A stretch of 64,000 bases of DNA from Anoplopoma fimbria (taxonomy: Eukaryota; Chordata; Actinopteri; Perciformes; Anoplopomatidae). A program made the position numbers and the translations under genes. Positions 43,263 through 55,723 of this stretch are shown here, one piece after another. Below the pieces are notes generated by a model. It made no database searches. It was not told the origin of the DNA and saw only the letters and a list, made by a program, of their open reading frames with translations. Each line of letters begins with the position of its first letter. Position 1 is the first letter of the stretch. The stretch is from assembly GCF_027596085.1 (NCBI RefSeq), contig NC_072465.1:13134857-13198856 (forward strand), given 5' to 3'.

Positions 43263-46200
43263 CTGGAAATGCTGGTCAAATGGGAACCCTGTCCAGTATG
43301 GTAAATATTCTACTGTTTTTCTTTCATCTGTCATACCTTGTAGTCCCATGTTCGAGAACAAATACACAAATGTGATACAACTGTCCATACCTACAGCCTA
43401 TCCTACCATCAGTAGTATCATTTCTTTAACTATTGGTACTTTAACTTTGTTAATGTTTTTTATTTTATATATATATATATATATTGGTAACAATAATTTC
43501 TCTGTTTATTTTTTCAAAAAGGTGGTGGTCCTTCATAGATGTAAAATTAAACCGTTATACTTATAAAAGACATGTATTAAAGGTTTATGTTTAATGGAAA
43601 GACTTAACAAGTACCAATAGCAGAACAAATTCCCCTTCTGTTTTACAGTGGCAAGGAGTGGGCCATTCATAGCAGCCGAAGGATTCTCTCCAAAATAATG
43701 CACCAAAATAAAATCTGTAATTTCAACTCCATTTTTGTTTTTACACGTTTATTCTCTTGTCACTATGCTGCATTTGAGGTTATATGTCTTCTTGTATTCT
43801 AGTAGAGATAAGGTGAAAGTTTAACCTCAAGTAGGCCAAAATAAAAACTTAATCAAACTCTGTTTCCTTTTCAGAAGTTATTTAGAAACATGTTTTATAT
43901 TTCATGAAATACATTGTACTATACAGTATGTTAGTATATTACAGATGTTGTATCACTTGATTCCATGTTTGATGTTTTTCAAGTTAACCTCACATCACAG
44001 TCAAGTGTTAAGAAATACTGCCTATAGGCATTTAGCGTATTTTTACTTGAACTGAAAGACAATAAACTAGTTTTTGCCAAAGATGGGCATACATCATGTT
44101 AATCAAAAACAAAATGTGATAGTGTTATGTTTGAAAGAAAGTACAGAAAAGAAACAAAGCCTGCATTAAGCATATTTATGTTTGAAATGTGTTTGATTTT
44201 CCATCACACAGCATTATTGATTATTTTCAGTGGATTATTAAAAAAAAAAAGCCTTACAATTTTGGGTAGCATGTACTAACATTCTATTAAGGTTATCCTT
44301 TTTGGATCAAGCTACTAAATTATTCTAGCATCTTTGATGGTTTTGAATGTTAAAAAGGGATTAATGGGTAATTACTTTGAAGTGGTTTTTATAACAAATT
44401 AAAATGAAAACAACTGGATTGTTGGGATGTACTTGATCCGGATCTGTTCTTGGTATTAGGTCGTCATGCCGACATTGTTCGCGCCCAACGTACCCGTAAG
44501 TGTTTTCCTCACTGTCAAATCCCATTAAAAGGTTTTCTTTTAATGATTGCCTTAACATTTATCAACAAAGAAATATGGGAGTGTCCTAGATAATTTAACA
44601 ATACTGTTACCGGAGTTTTAGTTCCTAATGTTTTTCTAAGTACATTTATTGTTTTCTATGTCAGGTAGTGGTCCCTTTAAAGAAGACAGGAAGTTGACAC
44701 AGGAAGTCATGTTCAGAAAGTAAATGAGGCACATTGCAGAGAACAGCTATTGATCGACTGTCTGTTTCCATCAGTAAACATCTGCTTACATCTCATGTCA
44801 TACGTAGCATCGTTGGTATGTACAGTCATCTTATGTCCTTATGTTCGATTATAATTCATTATTTGTCATAAAAAGTCGTTTTGTGTAGATTGATGTTATA
44901 TGGCTACCAAGCTAATCTCGCTCGATTTCTATCGTAGCGCATGCTATACTTACTGTCACTAGGAGTTCATAGTACATGTGTACAACATAGACATGTTAAA
45001 ATACAACTGTTATGGATCACTTGATTGACAGTTATTAATAAATACATGATAAATAAACAATAAATATGCAATACATATGTAAACATGACTTAAAAAGGCT
45101 TTAAAAAGAGCAATGTAAGTCATGACAAAGTATGTGTACAGTGTATTTAAAGATATTTACAGTAAGCATAATTCTGATTATACCTTTTTGTCTGTTCTCA
45201 GTTTCACCCTTTTCTAGTCAATAAACCTGTTGGCAAACTCTCCAGAGTTTTGATGAACAAAAGGCGTTTAGCTTATTGCCAAAATATATCCAGTACATGT
45301 ATTGAGGGCGACACAAATACGATAGGTCAATGGTTTTCCTTCGATTCTGAGAAATATTTGTTTACAGTTTTGGAAAACCGGAAGGCTACACCTTATTACC
45401 CATGATCCTCAGCCGCCGTTGTTAAGGAGTAGAAGCCAGTCCGCTTTGCGTTACAGGCGAATAGTTACCGGTTACAAAACCGTAATTTATTTCAAACTGG
45501 TTAAAATTGGGTGCGTGCGCTTCACACACACAATGTTAGAGTGCTTTATTAGACGGTGAGGCTCAAATTGTATAATGTTTTTCACCGTTCTATTATTACA
45601 TGTTCTAAGATGCTTTCATATTAGATATTATCAGCCACATATTCTTAGACATATACAATTAAATGAACAACTCCCTATTTTACAATCACAGGCTATAAAA
45701 TGCATTTTGTGGACAGAGATAGTGGGGTTTGGATTCAGACTGCGGGTGGCCAGCTGCAATTTTAAATGGAATGAAGCCAACCCATGGCAGACAACGTGAA
45801 GGAGTAGTCGAACGAGTCCACCCACACAACCCGGAAAAACTACCGGTATGCCGATTGATTTGTATGCCTCGTAACTAGTTTCTATGGCGCGTCTCATGAA
45901 ATCGTAGTTTTAAAATACATTTATATAATAGTTAATGTTAAACAACAGGGCTTTTTAGCGATGGGAAACACATTGGTGTTATTCGATTTTAAGAATATAA
46001 TTGTTATATGGATGAAAGGGTGGCGCTAAAAGGAATGTCATGAGCTTAACAAAAGGGAGAAGTCCATTTCCTTCATAACGATTCTTTGTTCAGCTTAAAT
46101 CTGGAAAAATACAGAAAAACAAAAAAGGAGGAGGTAAGATCAGAAGCTGAAGGTGTGTAAAGCATTCCTAAATACATAAATAAATAATGCTTTAAGAGTT

Positions 46201-46422
46201 ACAGTAACAGGTTTAGGTTTGCGAATAAATAAGTAAATAATAACAAACAAATGAATTACCTAGTTTACCTACCTTGTTTCCCTCTTCTTCCTTACTGTAG
46301 TCTGGACTGCTGAGGCCCCTTTGATCTTCCTCTTCAACATGTCCAAAGACGGAGGCCTCAGGACCTAAAGTAGTGTTGGAGGACCATTTGCAACCTCTCT
46401 GACACCTCTGAAAGTCATCTTC
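43263..46422. other. No gene seen
   Basis: AT-rich sequence with an (AT)n run near 43466-43485. A 65-codon minus-strand frame at 44361-44558 (KENLLMGFDSEENTYGYVGR) is not recognisable. 44690-44830 ends in a donor-like GTATGTAC, which alone is weak evidence. Nothing firm. Confidence 0.45.
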
Positions 46423-47305
46423 TTAAGAGACAGCAAAGTCCTTTGTTTCCCTTGTCTACAAAACAAGAAACATTACAGATTACATTACAGACATGGTACC
46501 TGAGATTGTTCATGAGGCCACAGATGTTATCTTTTTGTTTTAACTTACCTCCTCAGCCACTTTGTTTTTGAGAACCACAGCCAAATTCTTCAACCATGTG
46601 CCGTGTTGTGCCATCTCCAACACCAAAATGCTCACTTCCTCTCTTAGTCGCATTATTAACATCGCTTGGCCATGCACTTGTTTCTTGGCTGCAATGTTAG
46701 GTAGAAATAAATAACAGCTGTATACATGAAACAATTTGAATAACAGTATTACAAGAATGCTTGAAACTATAAACATATACTGTATATATATATATATATA
46801 TAGTTTTTACATCAAATTGATACGTAATAAGAACTGAAATACACCCATAAACTAAATCAATACTGAAACACTCAATATGTTATGTGCACCAGTTATAGCA
46901 GCACTCAAAATATATTCTTACAAAGTATCAGAAAATTGACATACCACTGCCATGAACCTCCCACTGCCATATTGGGGACACTGTGCTTTCTCCAGTGAGG
47001 GAGTGCTCCACCACCGTGACATCAATGCTTGTAGAGTCTATTGCAAGGCTGTTATACTTTTGCATCTCCTGAAGAAGGCGTTTTTTGTCTTCTGCCAGCT
47101 TGTAGCGAGGCTGGACACACCTGGTATAACTATCAAAAGGAGGCTCATCCATTTGTCCTCCCGAAGCATTCTTCTCCCCCCTCTTCTCTCACTTATCACC
47201 TCCTCAAGGGTATCCCAATAACCTTTCTCAGAGACCCCCACATCCTCAGACAATAAGGATACACCTTCAGCCGTAAAGGCGTCAGGTCTGACACTCCACA
47301 GGCTG
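46423..47305 (-). pseudogene. Multi-exon gene remnant, possibly transposon-derived, one frameshift
   Basis: Three exons can be read. Exon A, about 47305 to 46945, starts after a stop: SLWSVRPDAFTAEGVSLL, YWDTLEEVISERR, then RYKLAEDKKRLLQEMQKYNS and SPIWQWEVHGSG; donor GTG|GTATGT. Exon B, 46688-46549, follows CCTAACATTGCAG: KKQVHGQAMLIMRLREEVSI, LEMAQHGTWLKNLAVVL; donor GAG|GTAAGT. Exon C, 46455-46423, follows TTCTTGTTTTGTAG and gives TRETKDFAVS then a stop. Splice phases agree across both joints. A run of six G in exon A near 47180 shifts the frame. The helical Leu-rich content weakly recalls C-termini of KDZ-type (Zisupton/Kyakuja) transposon proteins; I am not sure. Confidence 0.5.
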
Positions 47306-48028
47306 AGAGGAAGATCTCAAGTCAAGATACGAAATCAGCCCGGGAAATCTGAACCAATGAATAACCTTCTTCCTCTCTTCCCACTCTTTTTTCTATCTGA
47401 TAACCGAACATCTGGTCTTCCCAGGTCACATCATAAACTACTTGGGTAAAGGGAGCAGGAACCACACCACGCATTCTGCAATTATTCCTTGTATCTCTGT
47501 ATAATACTGCATAAGTCTGTGGAACATTCAATAACCCCAACCAAAGTATTTTCCATTTGATTCCAGGATAATACGTTTTTCTCCCATAGTTGTGTAGTGG
47601 AAAACAGAGTTAAATTCATTTACAGATATTTCAGATCGGACTCATCATGTGACCGTACTGCCCTCCAGTGGTCAATTGGTGATAACACATATCTGACACG
47701 CATAACCTCTGTTAAATTCTGTATACCAAATGTATGTAACTGAAAGTGTGTAAGGTCTATTAAGCTCATAGTGAAGAAAAGTATGTTGGTTATTTGTCTA
47801 AATTTGTTAGATTAGTTAAACTACCAAACCAGAACACACCAAAACTAGGAAACAAAGGAATCCGAAATCTTGGCAGAAACAAAGCCATAAAATCAAGCCA
47901 CACCCTGGGACCTGACACCTATCCTGAGCAGATAAAACCAGGATATTTCCTTTGTTTGGCCTTTTGTCCTTTCGTTATTCGTTTATGTTAGGTGTATGTC
48001 TTTAAATCTAATGGAGCTCCTGACAGTA
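47306..48028. other. Unassigned, possibly the left part of an LTR split by LINE copy B
   Basis: A minus-strand frame 47322-47540 (CRMRGVVPAPFTQVVYDVTW) is unrecognised and may be a further exon of the gene remnant. From about 47650 the composition resembles 51509-52370 on the far side of the LINE. No repeat partner proves an LTR. Confidence 0.3.
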
Positions 48029-48256
48029 AAAATGGCGCCGCGCGAGTGGCTGCCTCTTACAGCAGCTCCTGCTCACCTGTGAGCTTTTTCCTTTAAATTG
48101 TGTTTTTTTTTTGTTACTTTCTGTTACTTTTTTTTTTACTTATTTAATTTTCGTAAACATTTTGCACTATGGCAGTAAGACTCGTAGACTTTCATGTGGT
48201 CTACCTGCAGTTTTCTGCACTTTCCACCTCCGTGCCCGGAGGCTCAGCCCGCAGCC

Positions 48257-48814
48257 ATGGCCCCCTTTGTTTACAGCAGGGGTCAGCTGTTAGCGCTCCG
48301 GGACACGGCGCCGCTGCTGCCGGAGGAGAGACCCGAGGTTCCCCGTGAGCTGAGGAGGAGGAGACGGGGATGCCGTGCTGGGGCAGAACGTCGCGCCAGG
48401 AGCAGACGTTTTAAACCCGTCCTCCCCTCCATCATCATGGGAAACGTACGGTCTCTCCCCAACAAGATGGACGAGTTATCGGCACTGACTCGCCATCAGA
48501 GGGAATACCGGGAGTGTAGCGTCATGGTGTTCACGGAGACATGGCTCACCGAGATGACTCCGGACACCAACGCTGCACTGGACGGGTTCCGCATCATCCG
48601 GGCAGACAGGACAGCGGAGAGTGGTAAGAGGAAGGGAGGAGGTCTGGCAGTGTTTGTGAATAATAGATGGTGTAACTCTGGACACATCACTGTTAAGGAG
48701 CAGACCTGTACAGAGGACATTGAGCTGTTGGCCGTTAGCATGAGGCCGGTATATTTACCGAGGGAATTCTCGCACGTTATCACAATAGCTGCGTATATTC
48801 CCCCCCTCTGCTAA
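48257..48814 (+). pseudogene. LINE copy B: endonuclease N-terminal part
   Basis: The start ATG at 48257 (MAPFVYSRGQ) equals that of copy A. Motifs: IMGNVRSLPNKMDELSA, VMVFTETWLTEM, GGGLAVFVNNRWCN. The frame ends at IPPLC at the C7 run (48789-48796). The rest of the endonuclease with SGDFNHAPP near 48897 and RSDHNLVHL near 49045 is in another frame, from about 48815 to 49061. Confidence 0.85.
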
Positions 48815-49061
48815 CGGAGAAGCGGCCTGTGACGTCATACACTCGGCGACAAGCAGGCTGCTGACACAACATCCCAATGCCCTCCTCCTCCTCTCTGGTG
48901 ACTTTAACCATGCCCCTCCGTCCTCCACTCTGCCCACCTTCACCCAGTACATCACCTGCCCCACCAGAGACAACAGAACCCTGGACCTACTGTATGCCAA
49001 CACCAAGGAGGCATACACTTCATCACCCCTCCCTCCCCTGGGAAGATCTGATCACAACCTG

Positions 49062-51230
49062 GTGCACCTCCGGCCTGTGTACAAACCTCTTGTGCACAGG
49101 CAGCCAGCTGTGACCCGCACAGTCAAAAGATGGTCCGATGAAGCCGAGGAGGCTCTTAAGGACTGTTTCGACTCGACTGTGTGGGAAGTGTTCAGTGATG
49201 CCCATGGGGAGGACATCGAGGGTCTCACAGACACGATAACGGATTACATAAACTTTTGTGTGGAGAACACCGTACCCACCAGGACTGTACAGTGTTTTTC
49301 CAACAGCAAACCCTGGATCAATCCTGATATAAAGACCCTCCTCAAGGAGAAGAAGAGGGTCTTTAGATCAGGAAACAAGGAGGAGCTGAGGACTGTGCAG
49401 AGGGAGCTGAGGGAGCTGAGGAGGAAGATAAGGGAGGGGAAGAATATCTACAGGACAAAGATGGAGGATCAGCTGCAGCAGAACAACATCAGCGGAGTCT
49501 GGAAGAGCCTCAAGGCCATGTCTGGCCACAAGGGGCCCAACCAACAACCTGTGGGGGACCAACAGTGGGTGAATGATCTGAACTCATTCTTTAACAGATT
49601 TGATCAGCCACCCACCCCTCCCCCCACCCAGACCTCCCTGCCGCTGCAGCCCCCATCGTCTGCACCCCCTGTGGATTACCCCCCTCTTCTTCCTTCTCCT
49701 CCACCCCCTTTTCCACAACACTCGGCTCCCCTCCACACTCCTCAAACACTGCACACCTCCAACACCCCACCCCCACCCCCACTCCAACAACCGACAGCAC
49801 ACAGCCCCCATCCCCCAACTTGTCCCTCTCTATCAACCAGGTGAGAAAAGAACTGAGGAGAATAAAGGTGAGAAAAGCCACGGGTCCGGATGGCATCAGC
49901 TCAAGGCTCCTCAGATCCTGCGCAGACCAGCTGTGCAGGATTGTGGAGCACATCTTCAACTTGAGCTTGAAGCTGGGGAGGGTACCACAGCTATGGAAGA
50001 CGTCCTGCGTGGTACCAGTCCCAAAGACCGCAGGGGCCAAGGACTTCAGCAGCTTCAGGCCGGTGGCTTTAACATCCCACCTGATGAAGACCCTGGAGCG
50101 GCTGGTCCTTGTGCACCTCCGCCCCCTGGTGACCTCATCTTTGGACCCTCTTCAGTTCGCCTATCAACCTGGCATCGGGGTGGATGACGCTGTCATCTAC
50201 CTGCTACAAAGATGCCTTTCTCACCTGGAAAAGGCTGGAAGCACTGTGAGAGTCATGTTCTTCGACTTCTCCAGTGCCTTCAACACCATCCAGCCTTTGC
50301 TTCTGAGGGACAAGCTGGAGCAGACGGGGTGGACCACCACCTCACTGCATGGATACTGGACTACCTCACCAACCGTCCACAGTATGTGAGGATAGGGGAG
50401 TGTGAGTCAGATCGGGTGTCCTGCAGCACGGGGGCCCCACAAGGAACCGTTCTGGCTCCATTCCTCTTCTCCATCTACACTTCGGACTTCACATATAACT
50501 CTGCTACCTGCCACCTGCAAAAGTTCTCTGACGACTCTGCAATCGTCGGCCTCATCCCCGCCGGCGATGAGAGGGAATACAGAGAACTGAACCAGGACTT
50601 CATAGGATGGTGCCGGCGGAACTGCCTCCAGATCAACTCTGGTAAAACCAAAGAGCTGGTGGTGGACTTCCGCCGGGGAAAACACTGTCCTCCGGAACCA
50701 GTGAACATCCAGGGACAGGACATTGAGATTGTGCAATCTTATAAGTACCTGGGTGTTCACTTGAACAATAAACTGGACTGGACAAATCACACAAATGCAC
50801 TGTATAAAAAGGGTCAGAGCAGACTCTATCTGCTGAGGAGACTGAGGTCCTTTGGAGTGCAGGGAGCACTCCTGAGGACTTTTTCAACTCCGTGGTGGCA
50901 TCAGCCATCTTTTATGGAGTGGTCTGCTGGAGCAGCAGCATCTCAGCAGCAGACAAGAAGAGACTGAACAAGCTTGTCAGGAAGGCCAGCAGTGTGCTGG
51001 GGTGTCCATTGGATACGGTGGAGGTGGTGGGAGACAGGAGGGTGATGGCCAAGCTGTCATCCCTGATGAACAATACCTCCCACCCCATGCAGGACGCCCT
51101 GGCAGCTCTGTGCAGCTCCTTCAGCCACCGGCTGCTTCACCCCCGGTGTGTGAAGGAGAGGTACCGCAGGTCCTTCCTTCCTGCTGCTGTCAGGTTACAC
51201 AACCAGCTCTGCTCCCAGCAGACCACATGA
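49062..51230 (+). pseudogene. LINE copy B: linker and reverse transcriptase in pieces
   Basis: 49062-49844 carries the linker (SKPWINPDIKTLLKEKKRVF) and a proline-rich spacer. 49820-50389 holds the RT start: [51 protein letters not shown] and FFDFSSAFNTIQPLLL. A missing G near 50328 shifts the frame to 50212-50967, with GAPQGTVLAPFLFS, FSDDSAIVGL and VQSYKYLGVHLNNKLDW. A missing T near 50884 shifts it again to 50892-51230, the C-terminal block to the stop. RT is therefore in three frames; copy A is intact at the last two sites. Confidence 0.85.
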
Positions 51231-51508
51231 CACATGACAATAAAAACACTGTGCAATAATGGTTAATATAGTTTTTTTTTTCTGTCTGTAAATATTATAT
51301 TTCAGTTATTGTGTTTTTCTACTGTTTTTATTGCTTATTTATAATACTTGTTTTTTTATTTTTATTTTTTATTTTCATTTTTATTTTTATCTTGTCTTTC
51401 TTTACTATGTCTCTTGTGTGCACTTTAACTCTATGCTGCTGTAAGCCTGCAAATTTCCCCGCTGCGGGACTAATAAAGGATTATCTTATCTTATCTTATC
51501 TTATCTTA

Positions 51509-52400
51509 CACGTGACCGTTATTTTATTTTTAGAAACAGCAGTTTTTGTCAATACTTTTCCCCCTCAAACTCCTTTGAGCACCTTTAGAATTATTCTTTT
51601 AAGCAAGCCTTGTTTTATTTTAGTGTACGTCTGTTGACCTCGTGAGATATCAACTTTAATTATTAACGTTTTGGCCAAAACGAGATTAGTTCGAGAATAT
51701 CAACGAGTAGCCTGAGTTATCAAACTATTCAGAGCTATATCCCTCTCCAAACACTGAACCGGATCCAACGCCCATCTTGAAGCAAGACACAAAGAATTCA
51801 GAGACTTTTGCCTGCTGACTGAGTGAGAACACCGGAGACAGCGGAGAACCCTCAACTTCACCCTCTTCACCTCCAACGGACCGGAAAGTCCGACGGCAGA
51901 GCTGAAACCAGCTATACCGCTGAAGCAACTGCAGGGACCCGCAAAAGGCATCTGGACCCCACGGCACAAAGTAGGAACAATCAACGTTACTGTGATCCAG
52001 AGTTGGTGTAGGAGATATAGAAGCTCTGAATAATAAATTAGATTGACCGGGTAGAGTAGGGATCAGAGAAAGAGGAGTCCACAACTTCTCTTCACTTTTG
52101 GATATAATATTGCCTGATTATTTGAAATCCGTTCATTCATGTTTTGTATTCTTGTTTAATTAATAATCCTGTCGTCCATTCATTTAATTCCCTTTTTAAT
52201 AAATTTCCCATTTATCGTTGTCTGTCATATTATTTCAAAAGGTGAACTATAAGGTCACTGAAATCAGGACTTGCGCCTGAGATATTGAGACTGGATAATT
52301 TGTTACCAAATTATTGATCGTATTTTTATTATTTTCCTCTATCAGAGGTGGTGCCCCCCAACTTTTAACGTAAGCAATATTTTTATTTTAACGTAGTTAT
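51509..52400 (+). mobile_element. Possible LTR right part (ERV-like), very tentative
   Basis: Holds a polyadenylation-type TTTAATAAATTTCC near 52196 and, near 52350, TGGTGCCCCCCAAC, which looks like a primer-binding site start. There is no second copy in the window and no coding region next to it. Confidence 0.2.
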
Positions 52401-53619
52401 TAACAACGCTACAAGTTTCATTCGAAGGCGGTGGCGGAGTTTGCTGCTGTCTAGGAAAATTTACAGTAAAGCTTTGTGACAGAACTGTTAACAAAAAGCT
52501 ACATTATGTGCTCATTCCATTTATTTGTTGGCAGAGTGTTAACAAGATTATACATTACCTTGAATTTACCAACCATATATATTAGGTTTACCATTTTGAC
52601 AGTAAAGGTTTTGTTTCCTCTGCCGAACACTAAGGTAAAGCCCCTCAATGGACTGCTGAAGTACATGTATGGATATTTTGGTAACATCACTATTTAAGAA
52701 TTAAGATTAGATTACTTGCATTTTTAATTGCTTTGTGTATTGTGTCGACAAAGCCAGACACTGCACTGTCTTCAGCCACAAAGAGTCCATCAAAAAATGC
52801 AGGATTATCAGAGCTGAGGAAGAATGAAAAATAGGAAATCAGTAAAATATGTAACTAAATAGATAAATCAATAAAAAATATGGGAAAAAGAGCACCTTGC
52901 GTTTTGGCGAAAATGATACAGCTTTCTGTTTCCATCTGCTGAAACAGCCAACATTTCCAGCGTGCAGGCTGGCAGGTGAAAACAGCACCACAGCAGAGCT
53001 GGTCTTCCTCAAATGATGAGTATGAAAACTCTAGGAAGCTGCGCTGTAGTGCATCTCCGTTGATATGTCCAGATTGGAAAATGTATAGAATGACATATTT
53101 TTTGTGGTGTTGTCTGCTTAGGGAAATACATTTTATATATAGTAACAGCTACATTGATTGGACTTAATTCTGGAAGGAAGCAAAGTATGTTGCCACTTAA
53201 CAATAGCTTACAATTTTTTTTCCTGCAGAGTATGAAAAAAGGATGTCTGTCCATGTGCTATACCGTACTATACCATGGGTTTTGACACTACTACAATTGT
53301 AGGCACAATGCCACAGCACACTAGTGTCAAAATGATCAAATCTACAATACAAATTGAAATAGAAAATTGTTTTTACCATTGATGGTAATTCAAATCACTG
53401 GTTTGCCTGGTAACACAGTGACATTGCCTTCACAGGAGCAGTTTGGCACCTTGACAGTTGGCAAAATGCAAGCTGTCAAAAAATAAAACCATTCATTAAC
53501 ATTCTCTGTTACGGCTGCAGACACATGTGAACAGCAAATGAAGGCTTTCATGAGAACGTACCCTGCTCATGGATGCAATATCCACAGTCCTCTCTAATAA
53601 TACAGGTGGTTGGAGGAAT
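52401..53619. other. No gene seen
   Basis: AT-rich sequence with short frames only. No recognisable repeat or RNA. Confidence 0.5.
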
Positions 53620-53706
53620 GTGCACAGATTGTAAAGCCCTCTGAGGCAAATTTGTAATTTGTGATTCGGGGCTATACAAAATAAACTGAATTGAATTGAA
53701 TTGAAT
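53620..53706 (+). repeat. 3' tail of the common teleost repeat
   Basis: Matches 8912-8980 (AAAGCCCTCTGAGGCAAATT ... GGGCTATACAAAATAAACTG) with one or two changes, then ends in GAATT repeats. The upstream part of the family is missing, consistent with 5' truncation of a retroposed element. Confidence 0.8.
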
Positions 53707-53820
53707 GTCTTTAAAAAAAAAAACATGAGTAACACGATCCCTGTTGTGCAGTACATCACAGTCCCCACAGAACCACTCCTCAGGGAGACACTCTCTGCAC
53801 CTAGGGAGGAAATGTTAAAC

Positions 53821-54608
53821 AGTTCCCGTGGAAACAGCTGGGCGAATCTCTGAGAAAAGTCATATTACACGATTTCCCAACCAGGCCGCACGTTTTGATG
53901 TATTTTTGACGCATGTGCTTGCAACGCTGTGGGACGAGTTACGCGGCAAACTTTTGTACGGAAGAAGGAGAATGAAAAGATTAAAAGTATTATTTTTATT
54001 ATATACTTTGTGCTGTTGCACAAGGTTTTACAACCTTGTTGCTACACAGCCACACACAATCATTTTAGATATAAATATTTTATTTTAGATCAAATTTAAA
54101 TTTCATTAAATAATATAAAGATGCTTCACAATCTTCCCTGTTGCTTCTCGAACTCTCAGCTGCTGAATGGTGCCTAAATCATTTGAACTGAATTTAATGT
54201 AAAACGTCAAATAACGAAGTTAATTTATCAGTCAATGATGAGTCACTGATTCTACCTGGTCACATGCTATCCTCTCATCCTGTTCTTTATTCTGTGTGGC
54301 TGTGTAGCAACAAGGCTGTAAAGCCTTGTAAACCAGTACAAAGTATATAATCCTGCGGGCTTAATATTATTCTGTGTGGCTGTGTAGCAACAAGGCTATA
54401 AAGCCTTGTGCAACAGCACAAAGTATATAATCCTGCGGGCTTAATACTATTAATCTTCTTATTCTTCTTCCGTACAAAAGTTTGCCGCGTAACTCCCGCC
54501 GCAGCGTTGCAAGCACATGCGTAAAAAATACATCAAAATGTGCGGCCTGGTCAGGAATCGAGTGCTATTTCTCTTCTCAGAGATTCGCCCAGTGGTTTCC
54601 ACGGGAAC
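53821..54608. repeat. Foldback repeat with arms of about 235 bp
   Basis: The left arm 53821-54055 and right arm 54371-54608 are inverted copies, clearly similar along their length with point changes. The shared strings include TTCCGTACAAAAGTTTGCCG and GTTGCAAGCACATGCGT. The spacer is about 315 bp. Downstream sequence to about 55310 may belong to the same family. No coding capacity; unclassified. Confidence 0.75.
54291..54450 (+). repeat. 80-bp tandem duplication within the foldback repeat
   Basis: The unit begins TCTGTGTGGCTGTGTAGCAA at 54291 and again at 54371. Both end near CCTGCGGGCTTAATA. Only the second unit is part of the right arm. Confidence 0.85.
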
Positions 54609-55332
54609 GGGGAAAAACGGCGAGGAATTTCCCCATAGAGATGAATGCGTTTTGGGCGTGGAGAGAGCTTAAAAGCACTCAACTTTGGGCCCAGACTGAC
54701 TCGTCATACTTTAACGGAAAAAAATGATTTGAGGTTTAAAACGTGAAAAAAACTCTGGACTATATTGGGCCAAATGGGCATTTTGATAGCTAGCACAGAT
54801 TTCATGACATCAGAGTTTAAGTTTCAGGAAAATTTAAGCCTTTTTCAGATTTTACAATGGGTGTGTATTGGATGGAATGTTCAGACCTAGAGCATGTGAT
54901 GTCATAGAGTGAGAGGTGCTTCAAAATCCTGTGAAAAAAATATTTTAAAATTGCTAGAATTCCCACAATTTCACTCTTCAGGCATATTTTTTGGTTCAAA
55001 TTGTAGATAAACTTGTCCTAGTGGCAGTCATAACACTATGGAATCCAACAATCTTACACATTTGACTCCATGTGCCTGAAAGCAACATGAACTCCAACCA
55101 ACTGCTCCATTAGACTACATGTTAATTCTGACGACAATTTCTCAAAGAAAGCAGATGGTACCAGTTTTCTAACCTGCTCTGAAGCTCACATTTTTTAAAA
55201 CAACAAACATAAAAAGTACATCTCTGCGTTCGTCAGAGTCTTAGCTTTCAGAAGATAACAATATGTCTTCCATTGGAATTATGGTTTTACGATTGTAGGT
55301 AGGAGTTTGACAGCTAGTTTTGTTCAAAATCA
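54609..55332. other. No gene seen; probably repeat-derived
   Basis: Sequence after the right arm (GAATGCGTTTTGGGCGTGGA and on) looks like a continuation of the same dispersed family. No coding region. Confidence 0.45.
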
Positions 55333-55651
55333 GAGCGGCTGTGGCTCAGTGGAGAACAGGGTCGTCCCCCAATCAGAGGATCGGCGGTTCGATCCCTGGC
55401 TCCGGCAGTCCATGTCGATGTGTCCTTGGGCAAGACACTTAACCCCAAATTGCTCCCGCAGGCTGTTCCTGCGGTGTATGTATGTGTATGAATGTTAGTT
55501 AGGGTCCTGATGGTCAGGTGGCACCTTGCATGGTAGCTCCTGTCATCAGTGTATGAATGGGTGTGATTGGGTGAATGATTAGTAATGTAAAAGCGCTTTG
55601 AGTGGTCGGAAGACTAGAAAAGCACTATACAAGTACAGTCCATTACCATTT
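55333..55651 (+). mobile_element. tRNA-derived SINE, full length
   Basis: The head has polymerase III boxes: A box TGGCTCAGTGG at 55342-55352 and B box GGTTCGATCCC at 55386-55396, about 34 bp apart. A body TGTCCTTGGGCAAGACACTT follows and the tail is AAAGCGCTTTGAGTGGTCGG to AGTACAGTCCATTACCATTT. This layout is a known type of fish SINE; the family name is not certain. Confidence 0.88.
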
Positions 55652-55723
55652 ATCCTCTCTTAATTAGTCCACCCAGATGTTCACTCACCATGGCAACCAG
55701 TGACACAAGCACAGAAGCATGAG

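Larger units (their letters stand above)
48029..51508 (+). mobile_element. LINE copy B (Rex1/CR1/L2-type), near full length
   Basis: Starts AAAAATGGCGCCGCGCGAGT and ends AATAAAGGATTATC plus a TTATC repeat. It matches copy A (23917-27393) in opposite orientation. It shares the seventh-C frameshift in the endonuclease with copy A but differs in other indels. The target duplication is not evident. Confidence 0.9.

Noticed and set aside
55333..55405. A functional tRNA gene
   Set aside because: A and B boxes are present, but the body and tail show that it is the head of a SINE.
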